Origin: Arachis hypogaea | Taxonomy: Eukaryota > Streptophyta > Magnoliopsida > Fabales > Fabaceae | NCBI RefSeq assembly: GCF_003086295.3 | Contig: NC_092044.1 | Location: 73,370,024 to 73,434,023 of the forward strand | Direction of reading: 5' to 3' | Length of the DNA stretch: 64,000 bases | Shown here: positions 33,560-44,900 of the stretch, in pieces | Layout: each line of letters begins with the position of its first letter | How positions within the stretch are numbered: the stretch's first letter is position 1 | The notes under the pieces: generated by a model | What the model was told of the DNA's origin: nothing | Seen by the model: the letters and a program-made list of their open reading frames with translations, nothing else | Database searches by the model: none | Program-made: the position numbers and the translations under genes

Positions 33560-36002
33560 GTGTATATTCCAAAACTCATTGGCGAACGCTATAATAAGTG
33601 ACTTCTTATGGTTGATCCGACTTTAAAGTAAATGCACAGCGGTTATCATACAAATATCGTGATCCTCAAGCTGCAATCGTTTCATTGTAAATTAGTACAA
33701 AAAATGGTTGGAGTTATTATTTGGGAGGTCATTATAAATGCTCACCTTATTGTTACCATTTGGTTTAAACTCAAAAGTAATATCCATCCACTTCATAACC
33801 CAAGTTACAGAGTTCAAGCTTGAACTACATTGAAGTATATCTTCTGGCCTTGTAATTTTGTAGTCATGAAATTGTTTATTATACTCTTAAATGTCATCAT
33901 CTTTGTAAAAGTTCAACTTGATGACTTGCTCCAATGCGTTTTCCTAATTTCATTTAACTAGTTAGATAATAAAAACAGAATATCAGCAAATAAGCTTAAA
34001 AAAAATTTCAAATCCTTACTAGTGTCTTGATAACATGTTCATGACAGTGAATTCTGTCATCATTAAAATGGGTGTCTAAGTGATAGATTATGCGATAGCA
34101 AACCGAGATTATCATTAGATACCAGTTGTCACCCTCTTGAATAGGAACATATATCTAGACCATAAAATTTGCCCGTGAGTTATGTTTGTTAATGATAAAA
34201 AACTACATCCAACCATGAATATCCAAAAAAAATCTTACAAATTTTAAATCAGGAGTAGGTTGCATAAATTTATAAATATATTGTTCCATCTTTTTCTTTA
34301 GATTTATCTTGCTGAAGACATCCACCTAATTCATTAATGCAAACCAATATAATTGTTAGTACATGACAAAGATCAGCATTACATTTATAACTTATAATCA
34401 GTAAAATTATCTTGTTAGGGGTTATATAATATACCATAAATCTCTGTGGAAGTTGTCATGTTGTCTTGAAACTTACATCAGATCGGTCATCAGTGCATCT
34501 TAATGCTGCTAATTCAAGAATCTGAACCATAATCCAAATAAAGTACTCGTTTGTGTGGAAAATCAAATGTAAATTAATGAATAGATTATTTGTGTACCTT
34601 ATCAGTAATGGGTCTATCAGGTATGAAATGTTCAAAGTCTGATCTAGTTGCTCTGATTGTATCTGTTACCACAAATTCTTCTCTGTATCAGTTAAAAACC
34701 ATAAACACATTAGATTGGTCATCATTCATCGACAACACAGATAAAATCATATTAACTTACAATGGATTTAGCGTGGCTGAAAATGCATATGCACAAGCCT
34801 TTATCTGATCTTCCAAAAGACGGATGATTAGAGTTGGCATAAATTTACAATGCATTGACTACGAATATTTGACACAAAGGTATTAGCAATACATAACTAT
34901 ATGGTTAATTAGCAGTACTCGTAAGGGACTAGATAATTAAAGATTGGTTTCTAAGTAGTAATTACGTCCGTAATGGAAAAGAAATAAACAGGTCTTCTAT
35001 AGCCATTTGTGGATTGGCTCAGTGCATAAGACGCCTTGGATTTATTGGATGATTTGGACTCAATTTTTGTCTTTCTAATTTCGCTTGGGGTATTGAACGG
35101 TAATTTTTTCTATGTCCCCATAGTGGTCTTACCCAAAAAAATAGATTGGTTAATTCTTAGTATCATTTTAAGAACTTAATAGTAAAAACTATGAGCTGTT
35201 GTCCATTGCTGCACATGCATTACCTTTGATATATTTTTCTTTTTTGTTGCGGCTCTTATAGTTGGGGATATTGGGTTGTCCATATTGATCTCTATTTTTA
35301 ACGCATCATCGTGAATGAAAGACCTCGTGTCCAGTTTGATAAGATCATCCTCATCGTCTAATATAGCAGTATGAATATCAATATACGAACTCTTAGCCTT
35401 CAATCTTATTGAGAATGGAAGTGTCTTTTGTACAGAAAACTTGGTCGGAGTCTCGAAATAATTGTTCAGACTGAGTTGTGAAATCATTGTCTCAATGCAG
35501 CTTACAGATTCAAGGATTTTATCAATCTGTTCGCCGCGAGCCATGTTTACAACTTTGGTTGACTGCAAATATTTTAGGTAAAATAATGTTATATAAATTT
35601 AAAAATACAAAAAGAGGGAGTAAAAATGTTTATACTATATATATATTGTATGACATAATATAAGTTGTATTACTGGTTGTCAAAATAAATTACCTCCATG
35701 CTACGGAGGACCTCTTCCACTTTACTAGACAATTCTTCACTTTTATTTAGATCATTGTCTTGAATAACACCGTCATTAATAACTGGGTCATCCTGAAATA
35801 TGAACACATAAAAGATTAAATTACTCATAATACATTCTACTAAAAAATAAAAACTGATTACGTCTTACCTTAGTACTAAGAATTGTAGTTCCAATTTGAT
35901 CATTTAGATCAATTGTGATAAAATCACCATCTGTAGCCAGTGACATACTCTGTGGATTACATGCATCATTGAGGACTAAATCTTCTTTAGGAGAAATATC
36001 CA
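33560..36002 (-). pseudogene. ULP1-like (C48 peptidase fold) gene of the MULE
   Basis: A multi-exon minus-strand gene with GT-AG introns. Early exons at about 36002-35869 (MDISPKEDLVLND), 35798-35696, 35563-35222 and 35103-34985 join in one phase and encode an acidic/polar region without a known domain. Later exons contain RLLEDQIKACAYAF (about 34830) and IYVPIQEGDNWYLMIISVCY (about 34150), then HLDTHFNDD, and LNSVTWVMKWMD (about 33800). These match the HW, D and C blocks of ULP1 SUMO proteases. The catalytic His is Asn (DNW) and the expected Cys is Ser (NSVTW); the Asp is kept. ULP-like genes in MULEs are known from Arabidopsis (Kaonashi). Exon ends after 34985 are approximate, and a stop after KDDDI (about 33885) may mean decay. 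No protease activity is expected. Confidence 0.65.
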
Positions 36003-36389
36003 TGATTATAGACGACTCAAGAATATTGTATGAGTAATACTTAAAAGAATTTGTCAACGTATAAAAAAATTAGTCGGATTGAGCACATATATATACATCC
36101 AAAAAAGATAACCAAATTTTAATTCTATCTTTTATGAAAATTTTTAAATTAAATGAATAATCTTAAAACTGATTAAGATATCTTATCTTTTGGTTAAAAT
36201 CAAATACAAATCAAATTTTATCTTAATTTTTATTAACAATTTAACAAAATAAATTTAATTTATTCATATGATTATATCTTATCTATAATTATTTTTAAGT
36301 AGATAAATACTCAAATAATAATAAGATTAGACGCATATGATAAATAATTAAATAAAAACAGTTACAAAACGCGTTTGATAGGCACTATA
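36003..36389. other. Spacer upstream of the ULP-like gene
   Basis: AT-rich, non-coding. It lies between the ULP-like gene's first recognised exon and the palindrome array, so may act as its leader or promoter. Confidence 0.3.
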
Positions 36390-36880
36390 CGTAATCGATC
36401 CCCCACAAATCGATTGGAATAATAATTATGGATATTTCAATCGATTGCACTTAGAAAACAATCAATTGAATAAGTAATTAAGTGTACTTCAATCAATTAC
36501 AATAACAATTCAATCGATTGAAAATGAAATTGAGGATAATTCAATCGATTGAATTTAGAAAACAATCGATTGAACGAGTAATTAAGTGTACTTCAATCGA
36601 TTACAATAACAATCCAATCGATTGAAAATGAAATTGAGAATAATTTAATCGATTGAATTAAAAACCAATCGATTGAAATAGTAATCAAGCATACTCCAAT
36701 CAATTACAATAAAAAAACAATCAATTGGAAATGAGTTTAAGTATACTTCAATCAATTGCTATAAGATTACAATCGATTGAATTAGCAATTGAGGGTACAT
36801 CAATCGATTTCACTACCAAAACAATCGATTGAATCCATTAAAACACCTGATTGCAAGCATTCTTCAATCGATTGCTTTCA
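36390..36880. repeat. 52-bp tandem array of CAATCGATTG palindromes
   Basis: About nine copies of a 52-bp unit, each carrying two CAATCGATTG-type palindromes. Units alternate between an 'aagtgtacttcaat...acaataaca' type and a 'gaggataattcaat...tttagaaaa' type, giving a 104-bp higher-order period. The motif is the one in the TIRs, but the spacers differ. It lies upstream of the minus-strand ULP-like gene. Confidence 0.85.
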
Positions 36881-37417
36881 AGACCTAATTGCATCATCCA
36901 AGAGTTTAAATAGATTATGTAGTAAAATCATAAGAACTCTACATATGACTTATAAAAATGTACAAAAGTCCCACTAAATATTCAAGAACTCTACCTGTGA
37001 ATTAAGTTCCCAGATTTACATACAATCTCTAAGATGTTTTTTGCTACTTTAGCTTCTTTGTATAATAAGAAAGTTAGATTGTCATAATACTTTCTTTAAA
37101 AACAAAATAAGCTTAAAAAAGTTGCACTACCTAAAAAAAGCTTGAACAATAATACCTAGGACTCTCAAAAGTGACATGACACATTTCATGATACAGTTAA
37201 AATAACACCTAGATTTTGTTCTGAATTTTTTGTAACTCACTAACATTAACTCTCATCCAAGCGTCAATGGAGACTATAGGATCATGTGGAGTTCTAGATA
37301 ACAATTTCTTCATGGTCTAGGCCTTGGGATGATGCCCTTTGGGTTTGTGATGCCTAAATTAGTGTATAGAAGATTGATTGCTTCTCCTTGACGATTGATA
37401 GCTTCAGTTTGCCTTTC
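36881..37417. other. MULE spacer between array and minus-strand gene 3
   Basis: AT-rich DNA; no gene recognised. Contains the presumed 3' end of the plant-transposon-protein-like gene, which reads toward it. Confidence 0.35.
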
Positions 37418-38461
37418 TTAATGCTGCCTCATATCAGCAAATTGCCCCTCCATATATACTCTCATGCTTCGCAATTCATCCATCAAATCTTGCATTGTTG
37501 GCGAAAGAGGGGGTGGTGGTTGTGCTTGCACCTCAGGGTCTTGTGGTTGTCCATGGATCTGAGATTCTTGGGCATCCAGATCTCTTCTCATCTGTCTTAG
37601 AGTGCTGTCATCAATCTTGGATACATTATCCAAAACAACATTTTTCTCTTCATTCAAGTCAATTCCAAGCCAAGTGAAAATCTTGGTCCATTGGCAAGCA
37701 TATCCTAATCCAACACTTGATTTTCCTTTCTTCATTTCAAGCATATGATGAACCATAAAATAAGGCCAGTTTATCTCCTTTCCAGTCACCATAGCCCAAA
37801 GCACTAGCATATCTTCGTTAAACAAGATTCCATGATTACGTTTTCTTGGAAGCAACATGTACGAAAGCAAATACATCAGTACACGCTGTCCATTACCCAA
37901 ACCACTGCAACTTATATTACCTCTAGCATCCATATGTGGATTCTCATACTATTGACTCTGCAAACCCACCATTCTATTATATTCACCCCATTCCTCATCT
38001 GTCGCAATACCTCCAGTAAATTTTGCCCCATGATAAACTAAATTTCATTGTTCAGCTAATTCTTCCAAAGTAACTCTATAATGTCGTGACCCTAAATCAA
38101 ACTCAATCAGCGGCATTGCTTCCTCACCAGTTTCATCAGGTTCAAGAACAACATAATTTAAAGTACTATAAACAGTCCTAACCAAGTGCGGGTAATAATC
38201 ATCCTTAGTTTGTACAAAATCAGTCAAATGTTGTGTTTGCAAAGCATTCCAAACCAAGTTATAACGTCTACCATGAATGAACTCGGCAGTTATGTACCTG
38301 GGAGGAACAATTATCCTTGGCTCAAACTTTTCCACATAGTTGTTCAGTGCTCTTGGAGACGGCAGCCACCTTGCCATGTAATGTGATGAAGCCACCAGTC
38401 TGGTGGAAGCGGAGCTTTTTCCCTCAACCCTAGCTCTTTTGGTGTTCTTAGTTCTGGCCAT
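37418..38461 (-). pseudogene. Plant-transposon-protein-like gene (PF20167-like) at right end of MULE
   Basis: One minus-strand frame of 347 codons from ATG at 38461 to 37418, broken by TGA at 38045-38047 and TAG at 37949-37951. Both stops lie in frame between well-matched halves. The N-terminus is basic (MARTKNTKRARVEGK). The middle has YYPHLVRTVYSTLNY, and the second half RVLMYLLSYMLLPRKRNHGI followed by LFNEDMLVLWAMVTGKEINW. I recognise these from the legume family annotated 'putative plant transposon protein', whose function is unknown. The C-terminus is Pro/Gln-rich, then a coiled-coil-like helix (LMDELRSMRVYMEGQFADM). It starts about 470 bp inside the right TIR and reads inward, so its position corresponds to mudrB of MuDR, though sequence relation to mudrB is not claimed. 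Confidence 0.7.
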
Positions 38462-38929
38462 TTTGGGGATATTAATTTGGTGGGTTTTGTAAGAAATTGG
38501 ATGAGGATTAATAATATGTATGTAGGACAGAGTGGATGTTGGTGAGATTGGAGAAGAAGAAGAGAGAAGAAGAGAGAAGAAGAAGAAGCTTTCTGGATTC
38601 GATGAGAGAGGAGAGGGGTGCAGAAATGGTTCTTTCTGGATTCAATGAGAGAAGAGAGAGGGGGCAGAAATGGTGTTCGGGTATTTTAAAACGTTATAGA
38701 CGAGTGAATACGCATGGTTTGGGTTTAATGGATAAAAAATTTCAAATTTCAATCGATTGGATTACATTACAAATCGATTGAATGCCGAAAAAATACATTT
38801 ACATCACTTCTCAATCGATTGAATTTTCATACCAATCGATTGAATTGGAAGTTTCGTACAAAATTCAATTGATTGGGTAATATAACCAATCAATTGAATA
38901 GTGAGACCTCAAGTTGCTAATACATACTT
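38462..38929 (-). promoter_or_regulatory. Leader/promoter region of gene 3 with extra palindromes
   Basis: Between the right TIR and the start codon lie a GA-rich stretch (38555-38670, agaagagaga) and six more CAATCGATTG-type palindromes (38745-38905). These extend the TIR motif array beyond the part shared with the left end. Confidence 0.45.
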
Positions 38930-39604
38930 CAATCGTGGGTAGCACACTTCAATCGATTGCATTTGGCATTTCCATATTGTTTTCATGAATTCAATCGATT
39001 GGGTATCACAACCAATCGATTGAATAGTGAGACCTCGGATTATTTTGAAGCATTCAATCGATTGGAAATTCTAAACAATCGATTAAATTGTAAGAAACAC
39101 ACATTTTTAATCCTTGTTCAATCGATTGGGTAATATGACCAATTGATTGATTTTTGTGAAAACCATGCTGCCCAGCAATTTTCAATCGATTGTTTAGTTG
39201 TAAACTGTAATCTAATCGATTGAGTTATAATTCAATCAATTGGTTTGATAGTCCAATCGATTGGTTTTCAAGGAAACACGATTTTATGATCCCTCACGAA
39301 CGTCACGGATCAAATTTCATCTTTTAATCGATTGAAATAGCCAAAAAATTTATTAGGATCAATGGAAGATCTAATTCGTTATTGTTTTTATTCTTGATTG
39401 TTAATAAACATGATAGATTTATGATAAAATAATTATTTATAAAATAAAAAATCATTTTTATAATTAAATAAAATATATGGGGTTAATTTGTAATTAAATT
39501 TAAAAAAATGACTATTTAGCAGTTATTAAAAAAACTTAAAAAACATGTTTTGTTATGGGACCATTTAATGGTCCAAACGTTCTAGGACCACCGAATCTGG
39601 TGCC
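38930..39604 (-). repeat. Large MULE right TIR
   Basis: Inverted copy of 26731-27412. It keeps the outer GATTCGGTGGTCC, the AT-rich block and the CAATCGATTG series. The terminal bases differ slightly (GGCACC against GGCTCA). Confidence 0.9.
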
Positions 39605-39613
39605 TTCTTTGAT
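39605..39613. repeat. Right target duplication of large MULE
   Basis: ttctttgat, identical to 26722-26730. Confidence 0.9.
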
Positions 39614-40199
39614 CTACAATTATTTTCTCCAATAATTCTGTCTCGACATTTACATATAGAGTAACTTGGTATTAAGATTCGATGGTCCGAGAACGTTTGG
39701 ACCATTAAATGGTCCCATAATAAAACATATTTTCTAAGTTTTTTTAATAATTGCTAACTAGTCCTTATTTAATTTTAATTATAAATTAGTCCTTTATATA
39801 TTATTTAATTATAAAATCAATTTTTTATTTTATAAATTATTTTTTTTCATTCATCTATCATGTTTATTGAGAATCAAAAACTAAAACAATAATAAATTAG
39901 ATCTTCCATTAATCGTAATAAATATTTTGCAATCTTAATCGATCATAATTCTATCATTGATCCAGTTACATATGTATTGGGTTGGAAAAATTGTATTGGT
40001 TCGAAATTCAATTGATTGGATGCATAACCCAATCGATTGAAATTGAGGCTTCCCAAACTTCAATCGATTTGAAATCAATACACAATCGATTGAATTTTGC
40101 ATGGCATGTGGGTTTTTCTTATTCAATCGATTGGTTTCAATTGAAATCATCAAAACAATCTGGATTTAGTTAATTCAATCGATTGATTTTGTTATTCCC

Positions 40200-40395
40200 T
40201 CAGTAAATTCATCTCCAAAATCTTTGTTCAAATTTATATTGTTCATCCATCATATCTTGGTCACATACTAGCTCTTCTTATTGGTTAATGTCATCGTCCT
40301 TATGGTATTGCTCATTCATCTCAGTGTCTATAAATATACCTGATATCTTAAAAATTTACCAATGAAAAAAATTTTCAGCACACTACGTCTTATAA
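40200..40395 (-). pseudogene. Transposase N-terminal remnant in small MULE
   Basis: The minus strand reads GIFIDTEMNEQYHKDDDINQ-like sequence equivalent to the first codons of the large MULE's transposase. The ATG is ATA here, and a TAA occurs where the large copy has CAA. It lacks the 2-nt deletion present in the large copy, so the two are independent descendants of a common parent. Confidence 0.7.
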
Positions 40396-40429
40396 CACTA
40401 AAATCATTTTTACTTTTGTAAAAGATCTT

Positions 40430-40840
40430 TTGAAAAAAATATCATTTTCCAAAACCCTGCACTCTATATTTTTTATAGAGTTCGCTTGGCCCCCGAACTC
40501 TATAATTTTTATAGAGTTCGCAAAGTACATAGGAGTACACAAAAATATACAAACATAACTTTTTTAAGATTAATGGCAACCATTATCATCAACTCCAGAA
40601 ATACACAGATACACGGGAATAAGCCATATTTAACAAGAATTTTTTCTCATTATCAATTAAAAAAACTATTATGTTTAAGAATTTGAGTTAGCCATTTTTT
40701 AGAATTGGAAGTGAAGTTCGTCGGGATTAGGCGAACTCTATAAAAATTATAATGCGGCGAACTTACTTTGCATAAAAAAACTCGTATTTGGGGAATTAAA
40801 GTTGAAAAATGGGTTTTCAAAAATAATAATTTAATGAGGA
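40430..40840. repeat. Foldback-rich block in small MULE
   Basis: Contains palindromes GAACTCTATAA-ttt-TTATAGAGTTC at 40495-40519, a partial one at 40461-40481 and a half-copy at 40732-40751. The flanks (ttttccaaaaccc and gggttttcaaaaa) are inverted. It may be a separate nested foldback element that replaced most of the interior. Confidence 0.4.
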
Positions 40841-41356
40841 GGTAACAGAACCAATTGATTGAATCAACTAAACTCAGATTGTTTTAATGATTTCAATCGA
40901 TTGGGTAATATGACCAATCAATTGAATAAGAAAAACCACGCATGTCTCGTAAAATTTAATCGATTGTATATCAATTTCAATCGATTGAAGTTCGGGAAGC
41001 CTCAATTTCAATCGATTGGTCTGTGCATCCAATCGATTGAATTTCTACCAAACACAAATTTTTCAACCCGATACGTATGTAATTGGATCAATAATAAAAT
41101 TATGATTGATTAAGATTACAAAATATTTATTACAATTAATGGAAGATCTAATTTATTATTATTTTAATTTTTTATTCTCAATAAACATGATAGATAAATG
41201 ATAAAAAAAATTTATAAAATAAAAAATAGATTTTATAATTAATATATAAAGAACTAATTTATAATTAAAATTAAATAAAGACTATTTAGTAATTATTAAA
41301 AAATTTAAAAAACATATTTTGTTCAACGTTCTGGCGAATCTTTTGCCGAGTAACTT

Positions 41357-41661
41357 GCGATGCTCCTGGTTTTCTATCTCTTTGCCCTTTTACTTCTCGC
41401 TTTCGTACTTTGAGAGTATACAATTCTTTCTTTTCTTTTATTTTTTTCTCTTTGCTTTTCATCACCATTCTTTGGGCTTCTTTTTGTTGTCTTCATTCAA
41501 TCCTCTCGAAGTTTTATCATATGTATATTTTTTCGTCTAATTTTTTTGTTTCTTTTTTGCACTAATCGGTATTTTTTGGTGCAATTTTTTTGTATTTTTT
41601 TAAGTCAAAATAATTTAAGAATAATATTATAATCAAATCAAGAAAGCAGAATAAAATAGAA
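41357..41661. other. Spacer between small MULE and copia element
   Basis: T-rich DNA, no gene recognised. Joined across both MULEs, it continues the flank seen at 26640-26730 and 39605-39667. Confidence 0.4.
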
Positions 41662-41666
41662 TATTC

Positions 41667-41994
41667 TAATAAAACGGAAAGAGTACGCAAAGATAATAAA
41701 ATTGTGAAAGGATAATAATGAAAGAAAAGAAAAGATGAAGAAATTTTATTTATTGTTGATTGATTAAATTGTTCACTATGAAGATAAAACTAAGTATATA
41801 TAGAGCATTGGCCTATGAAAGATAAAAGTAATAAAGATAAGATAAAGATAAGATATAGATAAAGATAAAGATAACTATAAGATAAGATAAAGACTAAAAT
41901 TATGATTAAATTTGTGTATTCTGTTGGGCTGAATTTGTAGGTTGTGAGACGTCTTTATTGTTGTCATGGGCTAAGGTGGAAGAGTGATTTAATA
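41667..41994 (-). repeat. Copia 3' LTR
   Basis: Matches 45539-45867. Contains ggataagataaag-type short repeats. The outer end reads TATTAAATC on the element strand in both LTRs, not the canonical TG. Confidence 0.9.
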
Positions 41995-44900
41995 TGCCCC
42001 CGCAAACTGGAGGATGAAAGATGTCAAAAATACTAAGCTTATTCAGATTAAGATGGAAGGGTTGAGGAGACAAAGGCTTGGTGAAGATGTCGGCTAATTG
42101 CCCAGAAGAGGGAATTGGGATAAGTTTCATCACTCCAACTTGAGCTTTTTGTCGAACCAAGTGACAATCAACCTCTAAATGTTTGGTCTGTTCATGAAAA
42201 ACTGGGTTAGCAGCAATATGAAGAGCACTCTGATTATCACAATATAAAACTGGTGGGCGGATAGGAGAGATGCGTAAAAATTGTAACACATTTAGTATCC
42301 ATTGAAGTTCACAAGTTGTGTTGGCAAGTGCACAATATTATGCTTCCGTGGATGAGCGGGCAACGGTGGTTTGTTTCTTGGTCTTCCAAGAGATTAAAGA
42401 ACTGCCTAAGAAGAAACAATAACCTGTTAAAGATCATCGAGTGTCAGGACATCCGGCCCAATCAGAGTCACTGAAGCCAAGAAGCTGAATTTTTGATTCC
42501 CTTGGAAAGAAAAGTCCTTTGCCGAGACTAGTTTTCAGATATCGTAACACATGCTTTGCAGCTTGAAGATGAGATTCAATAGGAGATGCCATGAATTGAC
42601 TTAATTGTTGAGTGGCATACATGATGTCCGGTCGAGTAGTGGTGAGATAAATAAGACAGCCAACCAAACGGCGATATACAAAAGGATTGAATAGTATGGG
42701 ACTTTTGTCTTGATATAGTCTTGTGGTACTATCCATTGGAACAGAGGCAGGTTTAGCACCTAATAAACCAGAATCCTCCAAAAGATCAAGACAATATTTT
42801 CTTTGAGATAAGCAAATTCCCTTCTCTGATTGAGCAACTTCAATACCCAAAAAATATTTTAATGGGCCCAAGTCTTTAATTCGGAAGTGTTGGTGCAAAA
42901 TAGACTTAATGGCAACAAGTTCAGAAATAGAATTACCAGTGAGAATAATGTCGTCAACATAGACTAAAAGGATAGAAATTTGATCACCAATGAATTTAAC
43001 AAATAGGCTATAATCAGATGAGGTCTGCTGATATCCATGAGATAGCAAAAGATGAGAAAGTTTGTCATACCACATACAACTAGATTGTCGTAAATCATAC
43101 AGTGACTTTAGTAGCTTACAGCATTGATTCGGTTGAGGAGATGTAAATCCAGGTGGCAGAGTCATGTAAACATCCTCAGAAAGATCCCCATGTAAGAAAG
43201 CATTATTGACATCCAACTGAGGTATGGGCCAACGCTTCATAGAGGCCAATGCCAAAACTAACCTGATGGTGGCAGGCTTGACAACAGGGGAGAAAATTTC
43301 TAAGAAATCAACACCTTCAGTTTGAGTGAACCCTTTAGCCACAAGACATGCTTTATATCGATCAACTGAACCATCAGGCTTGCGTTTGATGCGATAGACC
43401 CATTTACAGCCAACCGGCTTAACCCCTGCAGGGCAATCAACAAGATGCCAAGTTTTGTTCAACTCAAGAGCATCCAACTCATCTTTTATAGCACTACGCC
43501 AATTAGAGTGTTGATTGGCGTCCTTAAAAGACTTTGGCTCAACGTCAGAATGTAGAGATAAAAGAAACTTTTTATGTGAAAATGAAAGAGAAGAAAAAGA
43601 CATGACTGAAGATAAAGGATACTTGCACTTTGAGGAAGATTGATTTGTAGAGATGAGAGAGGAATTACACAAGTAATCAGAGAGATATGCTGGAGGTCGG
43701 TGAGGCCGGTTGGAATGACGAGGATGGAGTTGCTCAGATGGTGAAAAAGGTGACAGGGGATGAGAAGGTGATGGTGGACTGGTGTCTAGTGCGGAAGGAG
43801 AGATGGGTGTTTGTGTTGAAAGTGATTCGGTTGTCATGGGTTCAACTTGGCTAGGTAACGATAGTGAGGAAGAAGGAGAGGTTGTTGGAGAAAATAAAAA
43901 ACTAGGTGGAATTGGGTCAATGGGTATAGGTGAGGGTTCAACTGGAAGACTAACTAAATCTTGTTTCTGAGAAGGTGTGTTTGGCAATGTTGGGCTGAGT
44001 GTATGGAATTGGGCATTTTTTGTGACTAAGGGCAAGATCATTTCATAAAAAATCACGTTTCTAGAAATCTCAATTCTTTTATCTTCTAAAACATAAACAA
44101 TATATCCTTTAAAACCACTTTGAAAGCCAATAAATACAGCTTTTTTGGCTCTTGGATCAAATTTTGATCTATTTTCCATTAGGGTAGAAACAAAACATAA
44201 GCATCCAAAAACTTTAAGGTCATGATAATTTGGTGGATGATTGAATAAAATCTCAAATGGTGTTTTAAAATTAATTGCGGATGATGAAACTCTGTTAAGT
44301 AAATAAACAGCATGTCTAACAGCATAAGACCAAAAAGATGATGGTAAATTAGATTGAAACATAAGAGCACGACCTATATTCAAAATATGTTGATGCTTGC
44401 ATTCTACCCTTCCATTTTGTTGAGGAATTTCAACACAACTACGTTGATGAATAATGCCCTTTGAAGCATAAAAATCAGGTAAAATAAATTCTGGTCCATT
44501 ATCGGAACGAATAGTTTTGACTTTGGAGTTGAATTGTGTTTCAATTAAAGTAATAAAATTTTTTATTTGATTTTGCACTTCTCCTTTTGATTTTAATAAA
44601 GTAACCCATGTAAAGCGGCTAAAATCATCAACAATAGTAAAAAAATATTTATGATTATGAATAGAATTTTGTCGAAACGGATCCCAAATATCAAAATGTA
44701 ATAAATCAAAACTTGCTTTGGCTTTGTTAAAACTTTGAGAAAATGAAAGTTTCTTTTGCTTAGAAAGATGACAAATATCACAAGCCTCATTATGATGCAT
44801 AGAGATAAAAGGAAATTGTTTATGTAAATGATTAAGTCTTTGCCCAAAAAGGTGTTTTAAACGAAAATGCCATATATTGGAAGGTGTAATAGGTGGAGAT

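Larger units (their letters stand above)
26731..39604 (+). mobile_element. Large Mutator-like element (12.9 kb) with three genes
   Basis: Bounded by inverted repeats starting GGC(T/A)C and GATTCGGTGGTCC, about 680 bp long at each end, and by identical 9-bp duplications. The contents, left to right, are TIR, leader holding a hAT MITE, FAR1-type MULE transposase (+), a GC-rich segment, AT-rich DNA, a multi-exon ULP1-like gene (-), a 52-bp tandem array, a plant-transposon-protein-like gene (-) and TIR. Genes 1 and 3 read inward from the TIRs as in maize MuDR; the ULP1-like gene fits the known ULP-carrying (Kaonashi) MULEs. Premature stops make it a decayed copy, although the ends and duplications are well preserved. 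Confidence 0.9.
39668..41347 (-). mobile_element. Small MULE (1.68 kb), internally deleted relative of the large one
   Basis: TIRs of about 530 bp (39668-40195 and about 40845-41347) belong to the same family as the large MULE, with GATTCG, an AT block and CAATCGATTG copies. They are flanked by identical 9-bp duplications gagtaactt (39659-39667 and 41348-41356). Between them, 40200-40395 on the minus strand matches the large MULE's transposase start (28830-29020). The rest of the interior is unrelated AT-rich DNA with foldback motifs. It has no coding capacity and would need a transposase in trans. Confidence 0.85.

Noticed and set aside
36390..36880. Regular repeats with about 20-bp spacers resembling a CRISPR array
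   Set aside because: Spacers are tandemly repeated too (52/104-bp period), and the motif is the TIR palindrome of the surrounding MULE.
37933..38047. Two separate genes on the minus strand at 37418-37933 and 38045-38461
   Set aside because: Same frame, no splice signals needed, and both halves match one protein family; the break is two in-frame stops.
43782..43970. Plus-strand 62-codon frame (and others at 44877-45101)
   Set aside because: Antisense shadows of the copia pol Ser/Pro spacer and protease region.
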